64,000 nucleotides of DNA from assembly GCA_022800815.1 (NCBI GenBank), contig JAAWRC010000003.1:1-64000 (forward strand). The letters run 5' to 3'. This document shows positions 1-7,301 of the stretch, in pieces. The first letter of the stretch is position 1. The number at the start of each line of letters is the position of its first letter. The stretch comes from Lachnospiraceae bacterium (GTDB lineage: Bacteria > Bacillota > Clostridia > Lachnospirales > Lachnospiraceae). The notes under the pieces are model-generated. The model had not been told where the DNA came from and did no database searches. It was given only the letters and a program-made list of their open reading frames with translations. A program made the translations under genes and the position numbers.

Positions 1-100
1 TCCCTCCCGCCTTCCCTGGTCTTGCTTCCACGGCGCAAAGGGCTTTTCCCGGAAATATTGTCAGAATATTCGACAGGTTTTTGAGTTTCGCAATCGCCTG
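1..100. repeat. Palindromic repeat A, copy 1 (right half, cut by window edge)
   Basis: This is the right half of the same unit seen complete at 4621-4834. It holds the central segment with CTTGCTTCCACGGCGC, then the arm with ATATTGTCAGAATATTC and the end TTTCGCAATCGCC. The left half presumably lies outside the window. Positions 61-100 are also the 3' end of cobD, so the repeat supplies that gene's last codons and stop. Confidence 0.8.
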
Positions 101-1152
101 AAAGTATCATCTTTGCCAAAAACCTGCCCGAACACATGGAGCAGTTGCTGATTCTCCGCATGGGTCCGCACGGCCACCCGGTAATACCCTGCTTTTAATC
201 CCCGGTAATTGCCGCAGTCCCGAATCAAAATCCCCTGCTCCAGAAACGCCTCCCTCAAATCCTCCCTGCCACAGGAAAAAAAGAGGTAATTGGCCGCCCC
301 CGGATACACCCGCACCGGAAACGCCGCCAGGCCGTCCAGGAGGAACTGCCGCTCCTTCCCGATATATAAGACCGACCGAGCCAGGTACTCCGCCTCCGAG
401 GACGCCGCCTCCCCCGCCGCCTGGGCAGGAATGGACACGTTCCAGGAGGGCTTGTAGCGGTACATGTCATCGACCAGCCCCCTGTTCCCGGAGACCGCAT
501 AGCCGAGGCGGAGCCCCGCCATGGCATAGGTCTTGGTCATGGATCTAAGGAGAAACAACTGCTCCGAGCGAAGGAACGGCTCCGCCGATGCTGCTTCCTT
601 TTTCCCCGTCAGCTCCATAAAAGATTCATCCAGAAAGAGAATGCTTCCGGCTTCCCGGCACCTTTCCAGAAGCCTGCCGACAAAATCCCGCTCCAGAAGG
701 AGGCCCGTCGGATTATTGGGATTGCAGACGGCCACCAGGTCATAGTCCCCGGTGACGGCCTCCAAAAAATCCTCCCCCGGAAGGAACCCGTCCTTCTCCC
801 TGAGAAAATGATACCGGCACTCACATCCGTAAGCCGAGAAGGCCTCCTCATACTCCGCATAGGTGGGGGCAAGGAGCAGCGCCCGCCTCGGCCGGATGGC
901 CGCAGCCGCCAGGAAAATGAGCTCCGTCGCCCCGTTCCCGCAGATGACCTGCCCCGTGCCGACACCAAGCCGCCTGCCAATCCTCTCCCGAAGCTCTGCG
1001 CAGTCTGGCTCCGGGTAATGCTCTGCCCGCATTGCCCCGGAAACCGCCGCCCGCCTCACCAATTCCGGCATTCCGAGGGGATTCAGATTCGCAGAAAAAT
1101 CCAGGACATTCCCATACTGATAAATATTGCCCCCGTGGGTGTGCCTTGCCAT
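61..1152 (-). CDS. cobD: Threonine-phosphate decarboxylase CobD (PLP, aminotransferase fold)
   Basis: Predicted to decarboxylate L-threonine O-3-phosphate to (R)-1-aminopropan-2-yl phosphate, the aminopropanol linker that CbiB attaches during cobalamin assembly. The 363-residue protein is of usual length and belongs to fold-type I PLP enzymes. It shows HGGN near residues 6-9, NPNNPTG at 144-150, DESF at 175-178 and the Schiff-base lysine in SMTKT (K207). The start is supported by a GGGAGG site just upstream. It is the last cobalamin gene of the operon inside the window and follows the GNAT and nitroreductase genes. The family resembles histidinol-phosphate aminotransferase, but the HGGN start and the operon favour CobD. 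Oddity: about the last 12 residues are encoded by palindromic repeat A, so the native C-terminus has probably been replaced. Confidence 0.92.
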   Translation of the reverse strand: MARHTHGGNIYQYGNVLDFSANLNPLGMPELVRRAAVSGAMRAEHYPEPDCAELRERIGRRLGVGTGQVICGNGATELIFLAAAAIRPRRALLLAPTYAEYEEAFSAYGCECRYHFLREKDGFLPGEDFLEAVTGDYDLVAVCNPNNPTGLLLERDFVGRLLERCREAGSILFLDESFMELTGKKEAASAEPFLRSEQLFLLRSMTKTYAMAGLRLGYAVSGNRGLVDDMYRYKPSWNVSIPAQAAGEAASSEAEYLARSVLYIGKERQFLLDGLAAFPVRVYPGAANYLFFSCGREDLREAFLEQGILIRDCGNYRGLKAGYYRVAVRTHAENQQLLHVFGQVFGKDDTFRRLRNSKTCRIF

Positions 1153-1175
1153 GGTTGCCCTCCCTTATTCATGAT

Positions 1176-1727
1176 TTACTCTTTTTCATGCATATCATAA
1201 TTTATTTTCACCATATGTACGTGGTCTTCCCAAATTCCATTGATATTCAAATAATATTTGGAGAGTCCCTCGTTCACAAAATGATTTTTCTCAAGGACAC
1301 GCAGCGAAGCCTTGTTTTTCGGCATCACATTGCCCTCAATCCGGTGCAGATGAAGTTCTTCAAAGGCAAATTTCACCAGCAATGACACGGCTGTCGACAT
1401 ATATCCTCTGTTGATAAACGTTTCGTCCAGCTTATAACCTAAAAAAGCTGAACAAAAAGGCCCCCATACAACATTGTTTAATGCAATCATCCCTATGACC
1501 TTTTGAGGTTGAGCTACTAATTGAATGTAAAATTTAAACGCAGTTTTTTCTTCAAATTCCACCATTTCTCTTTCCAGCAGTTCTTTCTGGTATTCCAATG
1601 TGAAAAAATCTTCACTGCGGAGAGGCTCAAATTTTTCCAAAAAAGCCCGATTTCGTTTATAATACTCTGCCACCTGTTCTGATAAGGCAACATTTGCGGG
1701 CACAAGCCGTATCATGTCGTTTTTCAT
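1176..1727 (-). CDS. GNAT N-acetyltransferase, RimJ/RimL type
   Basis: A 183-residue acetyltransferase of the RimJ/RimL subgroup, which acetylates N-terminal or side-chain amines using acetyl-CoA. The sequence shows the typical 'FLGYKLDETFINRGYMSTAV' core and a C-terminal 'HRIEGNVMPKNKASLRVLEK' segment, the acetyl-CoA-binding and helical parts of this family. The ATG at 1727 is chosen over upstream codons because it has a GAGGGGG site at good distance. Substrate unknown. The gene is clearly more AT-rich than the flanking cobalamin genes and has no evident role in B12 synthesis, so I infer a later insertion into the operon between the nitroreductase and cobD. Confidence 0.85.
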   Translation of the reverse strand: MKNDMIRLVPANVALSEQVAEYYKRNRAFLEKFEPLRSEDFFTLEYQKELLEREMVEFEEKTAFKFYIQLVAQPQKVIGMIALNNVVWGPFCSAFLGYKLDETFINRGYMSTAVSLLVKFAFEELHLHRIEGNVMPKNKASLRVLEKNHFVNEGLSKYYLNINGIWEDHVHMVKINYDMHEKE

Positions 1728-1835
1728 GTAACCCCCTCTTTTCCACTTTCCCTGCATATCTCATTACATAAATCAAAACCGGCACAGACCGATTCCGGGT
1801 AATGCCCCGTCCGTCCGACTTCTGAGACGGTCTCC

Positions 1836-2447
1836 CTAGAGCAACACCACGTTGGCCGCACGCCGGGGAGCCGTCCTCCTATAAGTGACCTCCGGGACTC
1901 CCGCCAGCATGCAGGCCGCAACCGGCTTCCCGCCCAGGCCGAACCACTCCTTGAGCTTCTCATTCCGGTCAGAAATACGAGCCAGAAAACCATTATACAG
2001 GACGCCCAGCCCCTCCGCCACCGCCATCAGTTCCATATTTTGGGCGGCCATCCCGGCATCCCAGCCCCGCTCCGAGAAAATATAGATCACCGCAGGGGCA
2101 TTGCGGAACAGATAATCATCCGCCGGATCTTTCTTCCGCCGCTCATTGAACCCGGCATAGGGGAGCAAGTTCGGATCCATATCCATCTCCTCCGAAACCG
2201 CCGTGAGCCCGTCAATATGGCTCCAGACCAGCTCCTTAAGCTTGGGAAGCTCCTTTTGCACAATGACAAAATGGCAGTCCTGAAGGTTCTTCGCCGTGGC
2301 GGCATACCTTCCCGCCTGCACGAGCCGCTCCAGCGTTTCCCGGCCAATCTTCTCCTCCGTGTACCTGCGGATACTGCGCCTGAACTTCATCGTCCGCAAA
2401 AGCGTCTCCGCAGAAAGGCGCTCCTCCCCCGCAGGCCATTCCGCCAC
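1836..2447 (-). CDS. Nitroreductase-family flavoprotein
   Basis: A 203-residue FMN-dependent nitroreductase-fold protein. The N-terminal 'FRRSIRRYTEEKI' segment carries the conserved R-S-I-R-xY phosphate-binding motif, followed by 'RYAATAKNLQ' and the later 'NMELMAVAEGLGVLYNGF' core helix. Family members use NAD(P)H to reduce nitro groups, quinones or flavins; the substrate here cannot be told. The start has a GAGGTG site. It lies after cbiB behind an 88-bp AT-rich gap that could hold its own promoter, so membership in the cobalamin operon is uncertain. BluB, the oxygen-dependent lower-ligand synthase, has the same fold, but nothing here identifies BluB and that route is unlikely beside an anaerobic corrin pathway. 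Confidence 0.85.
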   Translation of the reverse strand: MAEWPAGEERLSAETLLRTMKFRRSIRRYTEEKIGRETLERLVQAGRYAATAKNLQDCHFVIVQKELPKLKELVWSHIDGLTAVSEEMDMDPNLLPYAGFNERRKKDPADDYLFRNAPAVIYIFSERGWDAGMAAQNMELMAVAEGLGVLYNGFLARISDRNEKLKEWFGLGGKPVAACMLAGVPEVTYRRTAPRRAANVVLL

Positions 2448-2536
2448 CTCTTTCTTTTAAGATATGTATATCACGCCTTATTTTGAAGCATATGTAAATC
2501 AATTTGCCATACAAATGCTTTCTTAAGCTTTACACT
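2448..2536 (-). promoter_or_regulatory. AT-rich gap, possible promoter/operator of the nitroreductase gene
   Basis: This 89-bp gap is much richer in A+T than its surroundings. On the minus strand it holds TTGTAT and TATGCT 16 bp apart, and an imperfect inverted pair CATTTGTA...TACATATG that could be an operator. It ends in the GAGGTG ribosome site of the nitroreductase gene. The promoter reading is tentative. Confidence 0.35.
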
Positions 2537-3523
2537 TCAAAGAGGGAAAACCCATACCCCATAGAGGAGAGCTGACAGCCCCCCAAAGAGGAGCAGACCC
2601 AGAATGGCCGTCCCGTACATGAGCCGGTTCGCCAGGCGGATGTCCCCCGGAACCACCGGCCGCTTCGCATCCCCGATGGTCTTCTTCTTGTGGAGGACTC
2701 CGAAATACCAGGCGTCCCCCGCAAGCTCCACGCCGAGGGCTCCCGCACAGACCGACTCCGTCTGGGCCGAATTGGGGCTGGCGTGATTTTTCCTGTCCCT
2801 CTTATAGATCTCAAAAGCGCCCTTCCCGTCCAACCCCAAAAAGCCGCTGGCAAGAATCATCAGCCCCGCCGACAGCCTGGCCGGAATAAAATTGCAGATA
2901 TCGTCAAACCTGGCCGCCGCCCGGCCAAAATACAGATATCGTTCATTTTTATAACCGACCATGGAGTCCATGGTGTTGGCCGCCTTGTAAAAGAAGCCCA
3001 GGGCGGGGCCGCCGACAGCCATGTAAAAGAGGGGAGCCAAAACCCCGTCGGAGGCGTTCTCCGCCACCGTCTCCACCGCCGCCTTGGCGACCCCCTCCCC
3101 CGAGAGCCGCTCCGTGTCCCGCCCCACGATCATGGAAACGGCCTTCCTCGCCCCGGGAAGGTCTCCCGCCTCCAGCCGCTCACAGACCTTCATGCTCTCC
3201 GTCCGCAGGGACTTTGCGGCCAAAAGCTGGTAACACATCACGCTCCCGACTGCGAACATCAGATACGGGTGGATCCGGGCCGCCAGCCACAAAAGCCCCA
3301 GGGGGACGCCCGTGGAACACGCCAGCACCAAAAAGACCAGGACCGTCCCGCCGAGAAGCTCCCCGCCCCTTGTCTTCGGCAGACAAGCCCGGATCCCCCG
3401 CTCCAGCCAGGAGATGAGCGCCCCGACCAGACGGATGGGGTGGGGCAGCCAGTGGGGGTCGCCAAAGAAAACGTCCAGCAAAAAGCCTGTTCCGACCATA
3501 ATCGGTATCGCAAATCCATTCAT
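2537..3523 (-). CDS. cbiB: Adenosylcobinamide-phosphate synthase CbiB
   Basis: Integral membrane enzyme that joins adenosylcobyric acid to (R)-1-aminopropan-2-yl phosphate, the product of CobD. The 328-residue length is normal for CbiB. Visible family hallmarks are 'DVFFGDPHWLPHPIRLVG' at the N-terminus, 'KAAVETVAENASDGVLAPLFY' mid-protein, 'KAANTMDSMVGYKNERY', and several hydrophobic helices. The start lies one base past the cobC stop, so the two genes are tightly coupled. Its position between cobC and the cobU/cobS genes fits nucleotide-loop assembly at the membrane. Confidence 0.96.
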   Translation of the reverse strand: MNGFAIPIMVGTGFLLDVFFGDPHWLPHPIRLVGALISWLERGIRACLPKTRGGELLGGTVLVFLVLACSTGVPLGLLWLAARIHPYLMFAVGSVMCYQLLAAKSLRTESMKVCERLEAGDLPGARKAVSMIVGRDTERLSGEGVAKAAVETVAENASDGVLAPLFYMAVGGPALGFFYKAANTMDSMVGYKNERYLYFGRAAARFDDICNFIPARLSAGLMILASGFLGLDGKGAFEIYKRDRKNHASPNSAQTESVCAGALGVELAGDAWYFGVLHKKKTIGDAKRPVVPGDIRLANRLMYGTAILGLLLFGGLSALLYGVWVFPL

Positions 3524-3524
3524 G

Positions 3525-4211
3525 TCACGGAATACTCCTGATTTCTGTCAGATATCGCTCCCCGGAAAGCCAGTCGGCCTCGGAAAGCAGCGCCTGGTAG
3601 CCACAGCCGTTCTTCACCTGCCAGTGATAAAACCCCTGCCTCGGAAAGCCGTAATGCTCCAAAAGCGCCATAATGCTCCCGCCGTGGACCACAAAGGCGA
3701 GCGCCTGCCCGTCTGGCGCTCTGAAAGAGGCCTGGCCTGCCTTTCCCGCCCGGGAATCTGTCTCCGAAAGCTCCCCACCGCACCCCGAGAGCTGCTCTGC
3801 GACAATCCCCTCAAAGGCCCGTATCGTCCTCGCCGCAAAATCCGCCTTGGCCTCGCCCCCCGGCGGAGCCAGGACGCCGCCGCTCTCAATCCAATCCGTG
3901 TAGGCGGGCTCCTCTTTCAGCTCCTCATAATTCCTGTTCTCAAAGGCTCCGAAGTCACATTCGTTAAGCCCCTCCCTCACAGTCAGGGGTTCTCCCGGAA
4001 ACAGAAGCCTCGCCGTCTCCCCCGTCCGCAGAAGGCCGCTCACATAGACGGCCTGCGGCTTCTTTAACCCCGCCTTCCCGTAGCCGCCCTTCCAGAGGGT
4101 TTCTGTCAGCTCCCGCCTTCCCAACTCGCTCAAAGGCTCGTCAGTCGAACCGATATACCGCCCCTCGCCGTTCCCCTTCGTCTTTCCGTGGCGAATCAGA
4201 TAAATCTCCAT
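3525..4211 (-). CDS. cobC: Histidine-phosphatase family, probable alpha-ribazole phosphatase CobC
   Basis: A 228-residue phosphoglycerate-mutase-like phosphatase. It starts 'MEIYLIRHGKTKGN' with the catalytic RHG, has 'DEPLSELGRRELTETL', a glutamate-containing 'ECDFGAFENRNYEEL' motif, and the second catalytic histidine in 'VVHGGSIMALL'. In this operon the natural role is removal of the 5'-phosphate of alpha-ribazole phosphate or of adenosylcobalamin phosphate at the last step. An insertion near residues 150-170, rich in G and S, makes it slightly longer than the usual 200 or so residues. A GGAGAG site lies about 10 bases before the start. Family membership is certain; the CobC assignment is by context. 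Confidence 0.88.
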   Translation of the reverse strand: MEIYLIRHGKTKGNGEGRYIGSTDEPLSELGRRELTETLWKGGYGKAGLKKPQAVYVSGLLRTGETARLLFPGEPLTVREGLNECDFGAFENRNYEELKEEPAYTDWIESGGVLAPPGGEAKADFAARTIRAFEGIVAEQLSGCGGELSETDSRAGKAGQASFRAPDGQALAFVVHGGSIMALLEHYGFPRQGFYHWQVKNGCGYQALLSEADWLSGERYLTEIRSIP

Positions 4212-4246
4212 ACATTTATGTCTCTCCTCAATTCAAAGGCAGCCTT

Positions 4247-4591
4247 CTACCCCTTCATCTTCACCGGAATCCCAGCCACCACCCGGTAAACCTCCCTCGC
4301 CTCTTTCGCCAATGCGCAGAGAATCCTGCCCGTAACCTCCCGGTACTCCCTAAGGTCTGTGTCCACCGGCACGACCCCGCAGCCCACCTCGTCCACCGTC
4401 AGGATCCTTTCCTCCGGCCCGGAGGCGGCACCCAAAAGCTCCTCCTCCAGCTCTTCCCTGGTCTTCCCGGCCCGAAGCCCCGCCCCGATCCGCTCATGGA
4501 TGTTGAACAGAATCCTGTTCTTATCCTCCTTTGCCAGCTTAAGGGCCAACTCCCCTTTTCCTTGATATGCACCGCCAATAATCAGGATCAT
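4247..4591 (-). CDS. Miniature CobU-like protein
   Basis: A 114-residue protein that matches only the two ends of CobU, the bifunctional adenosylcobinamide kinase/guanylyltransferase. The N-terminus has a P-loop-like GGAYQGKG at residues 6-13, and the C-terminus has DEVGCGVVP (67-75) and a 'VVAGIPVKMK' end like full CobU. The central 60 or so residues of CobU, including the histidine that carries GMP, are replaced by about 30 residues. The P-loop lacks the Ser/Thr normally after the lysine. A full-length cobU lies four genes upstream in the operon, so this is a paralogue rather than the pathway enzyme. It has a good GGAGGGGAGAGG ribosome site and no frameshift, so it looks like a maintained gene. 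Function unknown; it may bind nucleotide or partner CobU. Confidence 0.8.
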   Translation of the reverse strand: MILIIGGAYQGKGELALKLAKEDKNRILFNIHERIGAGLRAGKTREELEEELLGAASGPEERILTVDEVGCGVVPVDTDLREYREVTGRILCALAKEAREVYRVVAGIPVKMKG

Positions 4592-4608
4592 GGCCTCTCC
4601 CCTCCATC

Positions 4609-4846
4609 CTATTCTATCACTGGGAAATTGCGAAACATAAAATCACGAGAATATTCTGCCAATATGCCCGTCCAAAGCCTGCAGCGCCAGGCGTTCCGGC
4701 AAGCCCAGAACCACAGAAGCCACTCGGGAAAGAGTCCCTCCTGTCTTCTCTGGTCTTGCTTCCACGGCGCAGAGAGCTTTTCCCGGAAATATTGTCAGAA
4801 TATTCAACAGATTTTCGAGTTTCGCAATCGCCTACTATTCTATCAC
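4609..4846. repeat. 12-bp direct repeats flanking palindromic repeat A copy 2
   Basis: CTATTCTATCAC occurs at 4609-4620 and again at 4835-4846, exactly bordering the 214-bp palindrome. The right copy contains the cobS stop codon. This is what a target-site duplication would look like, although recombination or part of the element itself could also explain it. Confidence 0.7.
4621..4834. repeat. Palindromic repeat A, copy 2 (complete)
   Basis: A 214-bp sequence that is an imperfect inverted repeat over its whole length. Outer ends are GGGAAATTGCGAAA and TTTCGCAATCGCC. Next come GAATATTCTGCCAATAT against ATATTGTCAGAATATTC, then AAAGCCTGCAGCGCC against GGCGCAGAGAGCTTT, closing on a turn near CTCGGGAAAGAGTCCC. 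It sits between cobS and the mini-cobU gene, inside a minus-strand operon, and would be transcribed as a long hairpin. There is no U-tract, so it is not an ordinary intrinsic terminator, and it encodes no protein. Confidence 0.9.
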
Positions 4847-5595
4847 AGACAGTCGGCGAGCGCCACCGTCAGTCCCATGAAAAGCTCACAAAGCTGCAGG
4901 AACCATCCCGCCAGGTCTCCGGTAATCCCCCCGAATTCCTTGTAGGACTTGTACCGGTAATACAAGAACACGAGCAGACCGGCACCGGCCGCCGTCCCCC
5001 CCGTCACCGGAGAGAGAAGGAGCATCCCGCCCCCCGCAAAAAGCAGATAGAGGGCCAGGACCATACGGGTGATCCGTTTTTCCGCCCCGCTCTGAAAGGT
5101 GGCCAGCATCCCGCTTCCCCTGGCGTTGCGAAAGGTCACGACAGACATTCCCGAAAGCCCCCTGGAAAACACAAAGGAGAGAGCCATCACCCCTATGGCC
5201 TCCCTCTGAATCCCGCTCCAAACGCCCAGGGAGGCCACCAGGTAAACGCCTCCAAAAATAATGGCAAAAGCCCCGGTGTGGGAGTCCTTTAGTATTTCCA
5301 GCTTCTTTTCCCTGGTCTGGTGGGAGGAAAGGGCGTCAATCGTGTCCAAAAACCCGTCCATATGGATACCGCCCGTCGCAAGAAGCGGAATCAGCGTAAG
5401 CCCCGCAGCCCGAAAAAGCGGCGGCAGGCCCAGATATCCGCAAAACCAGGAAAAACCGCAGACAAGTGCGCCGACCACCAGTCCGATCAGAGGGAAAAAG
5501 CACATGACATATTTCATCTTCTCCCTGGACCAGTCCGCCCTCGGCATGGGGACTCTGGAATACATGGCAAAGGCCAGCAAAAAGGAATTGATCAT
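4843..5595 (-). CDS. cobS: Adenosylcobinamide-GDP ribazoletransferase CobS
   Basis: Membrane enzyme of about 250 residues that condenses adenosylcobinamide-GDP with alpha-ribazole (or its phosphate) to form the nucleotide loop of cobalamin. Hallmarks are 'TRVP'-like 'YSRVPMP' near the N-terminus, 'GGIHMDGFLDTIDALSS' (metal-binding acidic cluster), 'DSHTGAFA', and 'FGGITGDLAGWFLQ' near the C-terminus, with several hydrophobic segments. The start overlaps the cobU stop by four bases and has a perfect AAAGGAGGT site. The stop codon lies within the right-hand 12-bp repeat that borders palindromic repeat A. Confidence 0.96.
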   Translation of the reverse strand: MINSFLLAFAMYSRVPMPRADWSREKMKYVMCFFPLIGLVVGALVCGFSWFCGYLGLPPLFRAAGLTLIPLLATGGIHMDGFLDTIDALSSHQTREKKLEILKDSHTGAFAIIFGGVYLVASLGVWSGIQREAIGVMALSFVFSRGLSGMSVVTFRNARGSGMLATFQSGAEKRITRMVLALYLLFAGGGMLLLSPVTGGTAAGAGLLVFLYYRYKSYKEFGGITGDLAGWFLQLCELFMGLTVALADCL

Positions 5596-6170
5596 AAAGG
5601 ACCTCCTTTGAGATACAGCGGGATGGAACAGACCACCTCCACAAAAATATCGGACAGGGCTGCCAGCCTCCGGTTCACCGCCCCCAGAAGCGCAAGGTAG
5701 CGCTCCGTGGAAGCGTCATAGGAAATCCCGTCGGAAAAAACATCGTTCGTCACCACGATGAGCCGTCCCGCCTGCCCCAGAAGGCGTTCCACCCCGGACA
5801 GGATTTCCAGCTCCGCCCGCTCTGCCGCCAGCTTAAGGGCCTCCTCCCCGTCGGGGAACCGGTCGGCCCCTCCGTAAAGCTCGTTGGCCGCCAGGTTCGA
5901 CATACATTCCAGAAGGACTGACGGTCGTTTTCCGACGCTTTCCGGCAGGGACAAGCCTTTCAGGTTCCGGTAACATTCCACCGTCTCAAAGCCCTTGCCC
6001 CCCCGCATCCTTCGGTGGCGCTTTACCCGCCTCGCCGCCTCCTCGCCGAAGGGTTCCATGGTCGCCACGTAGACCCGGTCTCCGGGTTCGTCCCCGTCCA
6101 GCTTAAGCAGCAGATTTTCCGCAAACTCCGACTTGCCGCTCCCGCTTCCTCCCGTTACCGTTATAAGCAT
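5592..6170 (-). CDS. cobU: Adenosylcobinamide kinase / guanylyltransferase CobU
   Basis: Bifunctional enzyme that phosphorylates adenosylcobinamide and then transfers GMP to give adenosylcobinamide-GDP, the CobS substrate. The 192-residue protein has the P-loop GGSGSGKSEF near residues 7-16, the RHRRMR segment holding the histidine that forms the GMP adduct, and 'VVTNDVFSDGI' in place of the common TNEVG. Because full catalytic motifs are present, it is the functional CobU of the pathway, in contrast with the shortened paralogue at 4247-4591. It lies nine bases after cobT, overlaps cobS by four bases, and has an AGGAGG site. Confidence 0.93.
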   Translation of the reverse strand: MLITVTGGSGSGKSEFAENLLLKLDGDEPGDRVYVATMEPFGEEAARRVKRHRRMRGGKGFETVECYRNLKGLSLPESVGKRPSVLLECMSNLAANELYGGADRFPDGEEALKLAAERAELEILSGVERLLGQAGRLIVVTNDVFSDGISYDASTERYLALLGAVNRRLAALSDIFVEVVCSIPLYLKGGPL

Positions 6171-6179
6171 CGCTTCCTC

Positions 6180-7301
6180 CTACAGGGGTTTGTACTGCTC
6201 CACCTGAATATCGTCAAAGGTGGCCATGGAACGATAGACCTGAAAGCCCATGTCCAGCACCGAAAGCCCGGCCATGGCCCCGGTCCCCTCCCCAAGGCAC
6301 ATCTCGCAGCAGAGCATGGGCTTAAGCCCCAGCCTCTCAAGCACCAGACCGCCGGCCGGCTCTTTTGACACGTGGGTCGCCAGCATGAAGTCCGTGGCCA
6401 TCGGCAGGAGCCTTGCCGCCAGGAGGGCGGCCACGCTGGAGATGAACCCGTCCAAAAGTACAGGGATCCGGTAAACTGCCCCCCCGAGGAACACCCCCGT
6501 GAGTCCCGCAATGTCAAATCCCCCCACTTTGCACAGCACGTCGAGAGGATCCTCCCGGTTCGGTTTCAGGTCCCGAAGCGCCTCTTTGATGACCCGGATC
6601 TTCCGAAGAAGCCCCTCGTCCGAGAGCCCGGCGCCCTTCCCGGTCATTTTTTCCACCGGCTCGTCTAAAAGGGCCGCCGCCGCCGCACTGCTGGTGGTGG
6701 TGTTTCCGATTCCCATCTCCCCGGTGGCTAAAATCTCATAGCCCTGCGCCTTTAGCCGCCCGGCAATCTCCAGCCCCGTGAGGATCGCCCGCAGGGCCTC
6801 CTCGGGACTCATGGCGGGCCCGGCGGCAAAATTCTTGCTCCCACAGGCCGCCTTCCTGGGAAGAAGGGTTCTGGGAACGAGCTCCTCCTTTTCTTCCGGA
6901 ATCCCCGAAACAAGAGGGCCCTCCGTCACCATGCCGATATCCACCGGAAACACGTCCACCCCGGCAGCCTCGGCCATGACCGTCACGGTCGTGGAAGCCT
7001 CGGCCATGTTCCGGGCCACGATGGCCGTCACTTCCATGCCAGTCTGGGTCACCCCCTCCGCCACCACGCCGTTGTCGGCACACATGGCGACGAGGGCCCG
7101 CTTCCCGATCTGCGGCTTCACCGTCTCCTGAATCCCGGCGATCTTCGTCACGTTTCGCTCCAGAAGCCCCAGGCTCTTTAAGGGTTTCGCAATGGAATCC
7201 CACCGCTTTTCCGTCTGGGCCATGGCCTTCCCGTCCAGTCCCCGCACCAGGGATAACCGCCTCTCAAGCCGCTCTCTCAGTTCTCTCTCTCCACTCTCCA
7301 T
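6180..7301 (-). CDS. cobT: Nicotinate-nucleotide--dimethylbenzimidazole phosphoribosyltransferase CobT
   Basis: Activates the lower-ligand base by moving ribose phosphate from nicotinate mononucleotide, giving alpha-ribazole phosphate. Clear signatures: 'MCADNGVVAEGVTQTG' near residue 70, 'GEMGIGNTTTSSA' near the centre, 'GAGLSDEGL', and the C-terminal catalytic glutamate region 'MCLGEGTGA'. I choose the ATG at 7301 (373 residues) over the GTG at 7313 because the AGGAGG site directly abuts that GTG. The gene overlaps the end of cbiA by 25 bases. No lower-ligand synthesis genes (bza or bluB) are visible, so the base may be made elsewhere or salvaged. Confidence 0.95.
   Translation of the reverse strand: MESGERELRERLERRLSLVRGLDGKAMAQTEKRWDSIAKPLKSLGLLERNVTKIAGIQETVKPQIGKRALVAMCADNGVVAEGVTQTGMEVTAIVARNMAEASTTVTVMAEAAGVDVFPVDIGMVTEGPLVSGIPEEKEELVPRTLLPRKAACGSKNFAAGPAMSPEEALRAILTGLEIAGRLKAQGYEILATGEMGIGNTTTSSAAAAALLDEPVEKMTGKGAGLSDEGLLRKIRVIKEALRDLKPNREDPLDVLCKVGGFDIAGLTGVFLGGAVYRIPVLLDGFISSVAALLAARLLPMATDFMLATHVSKEPAGGLVLERLGLKPMLCCEMCLGEGTGAMAGLSVLDMGFQVYRSMATFDDIQVEQYKPL

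Noticed and set aside
1836-2447. Nitroreductase as BluB, the lower-ligand synthase
   Set aside because: No BluB-specific feature was recognised, BluB needs oxygen, and the corrin pathway here is the anaerobic type.
4621-4834. Repeat A as an ordinary rho-independent terminator
   Set aside because: It is over 200 bp, has no T-run on either strand, lies in the middle of operons, and recurs with related sequence at several sites.
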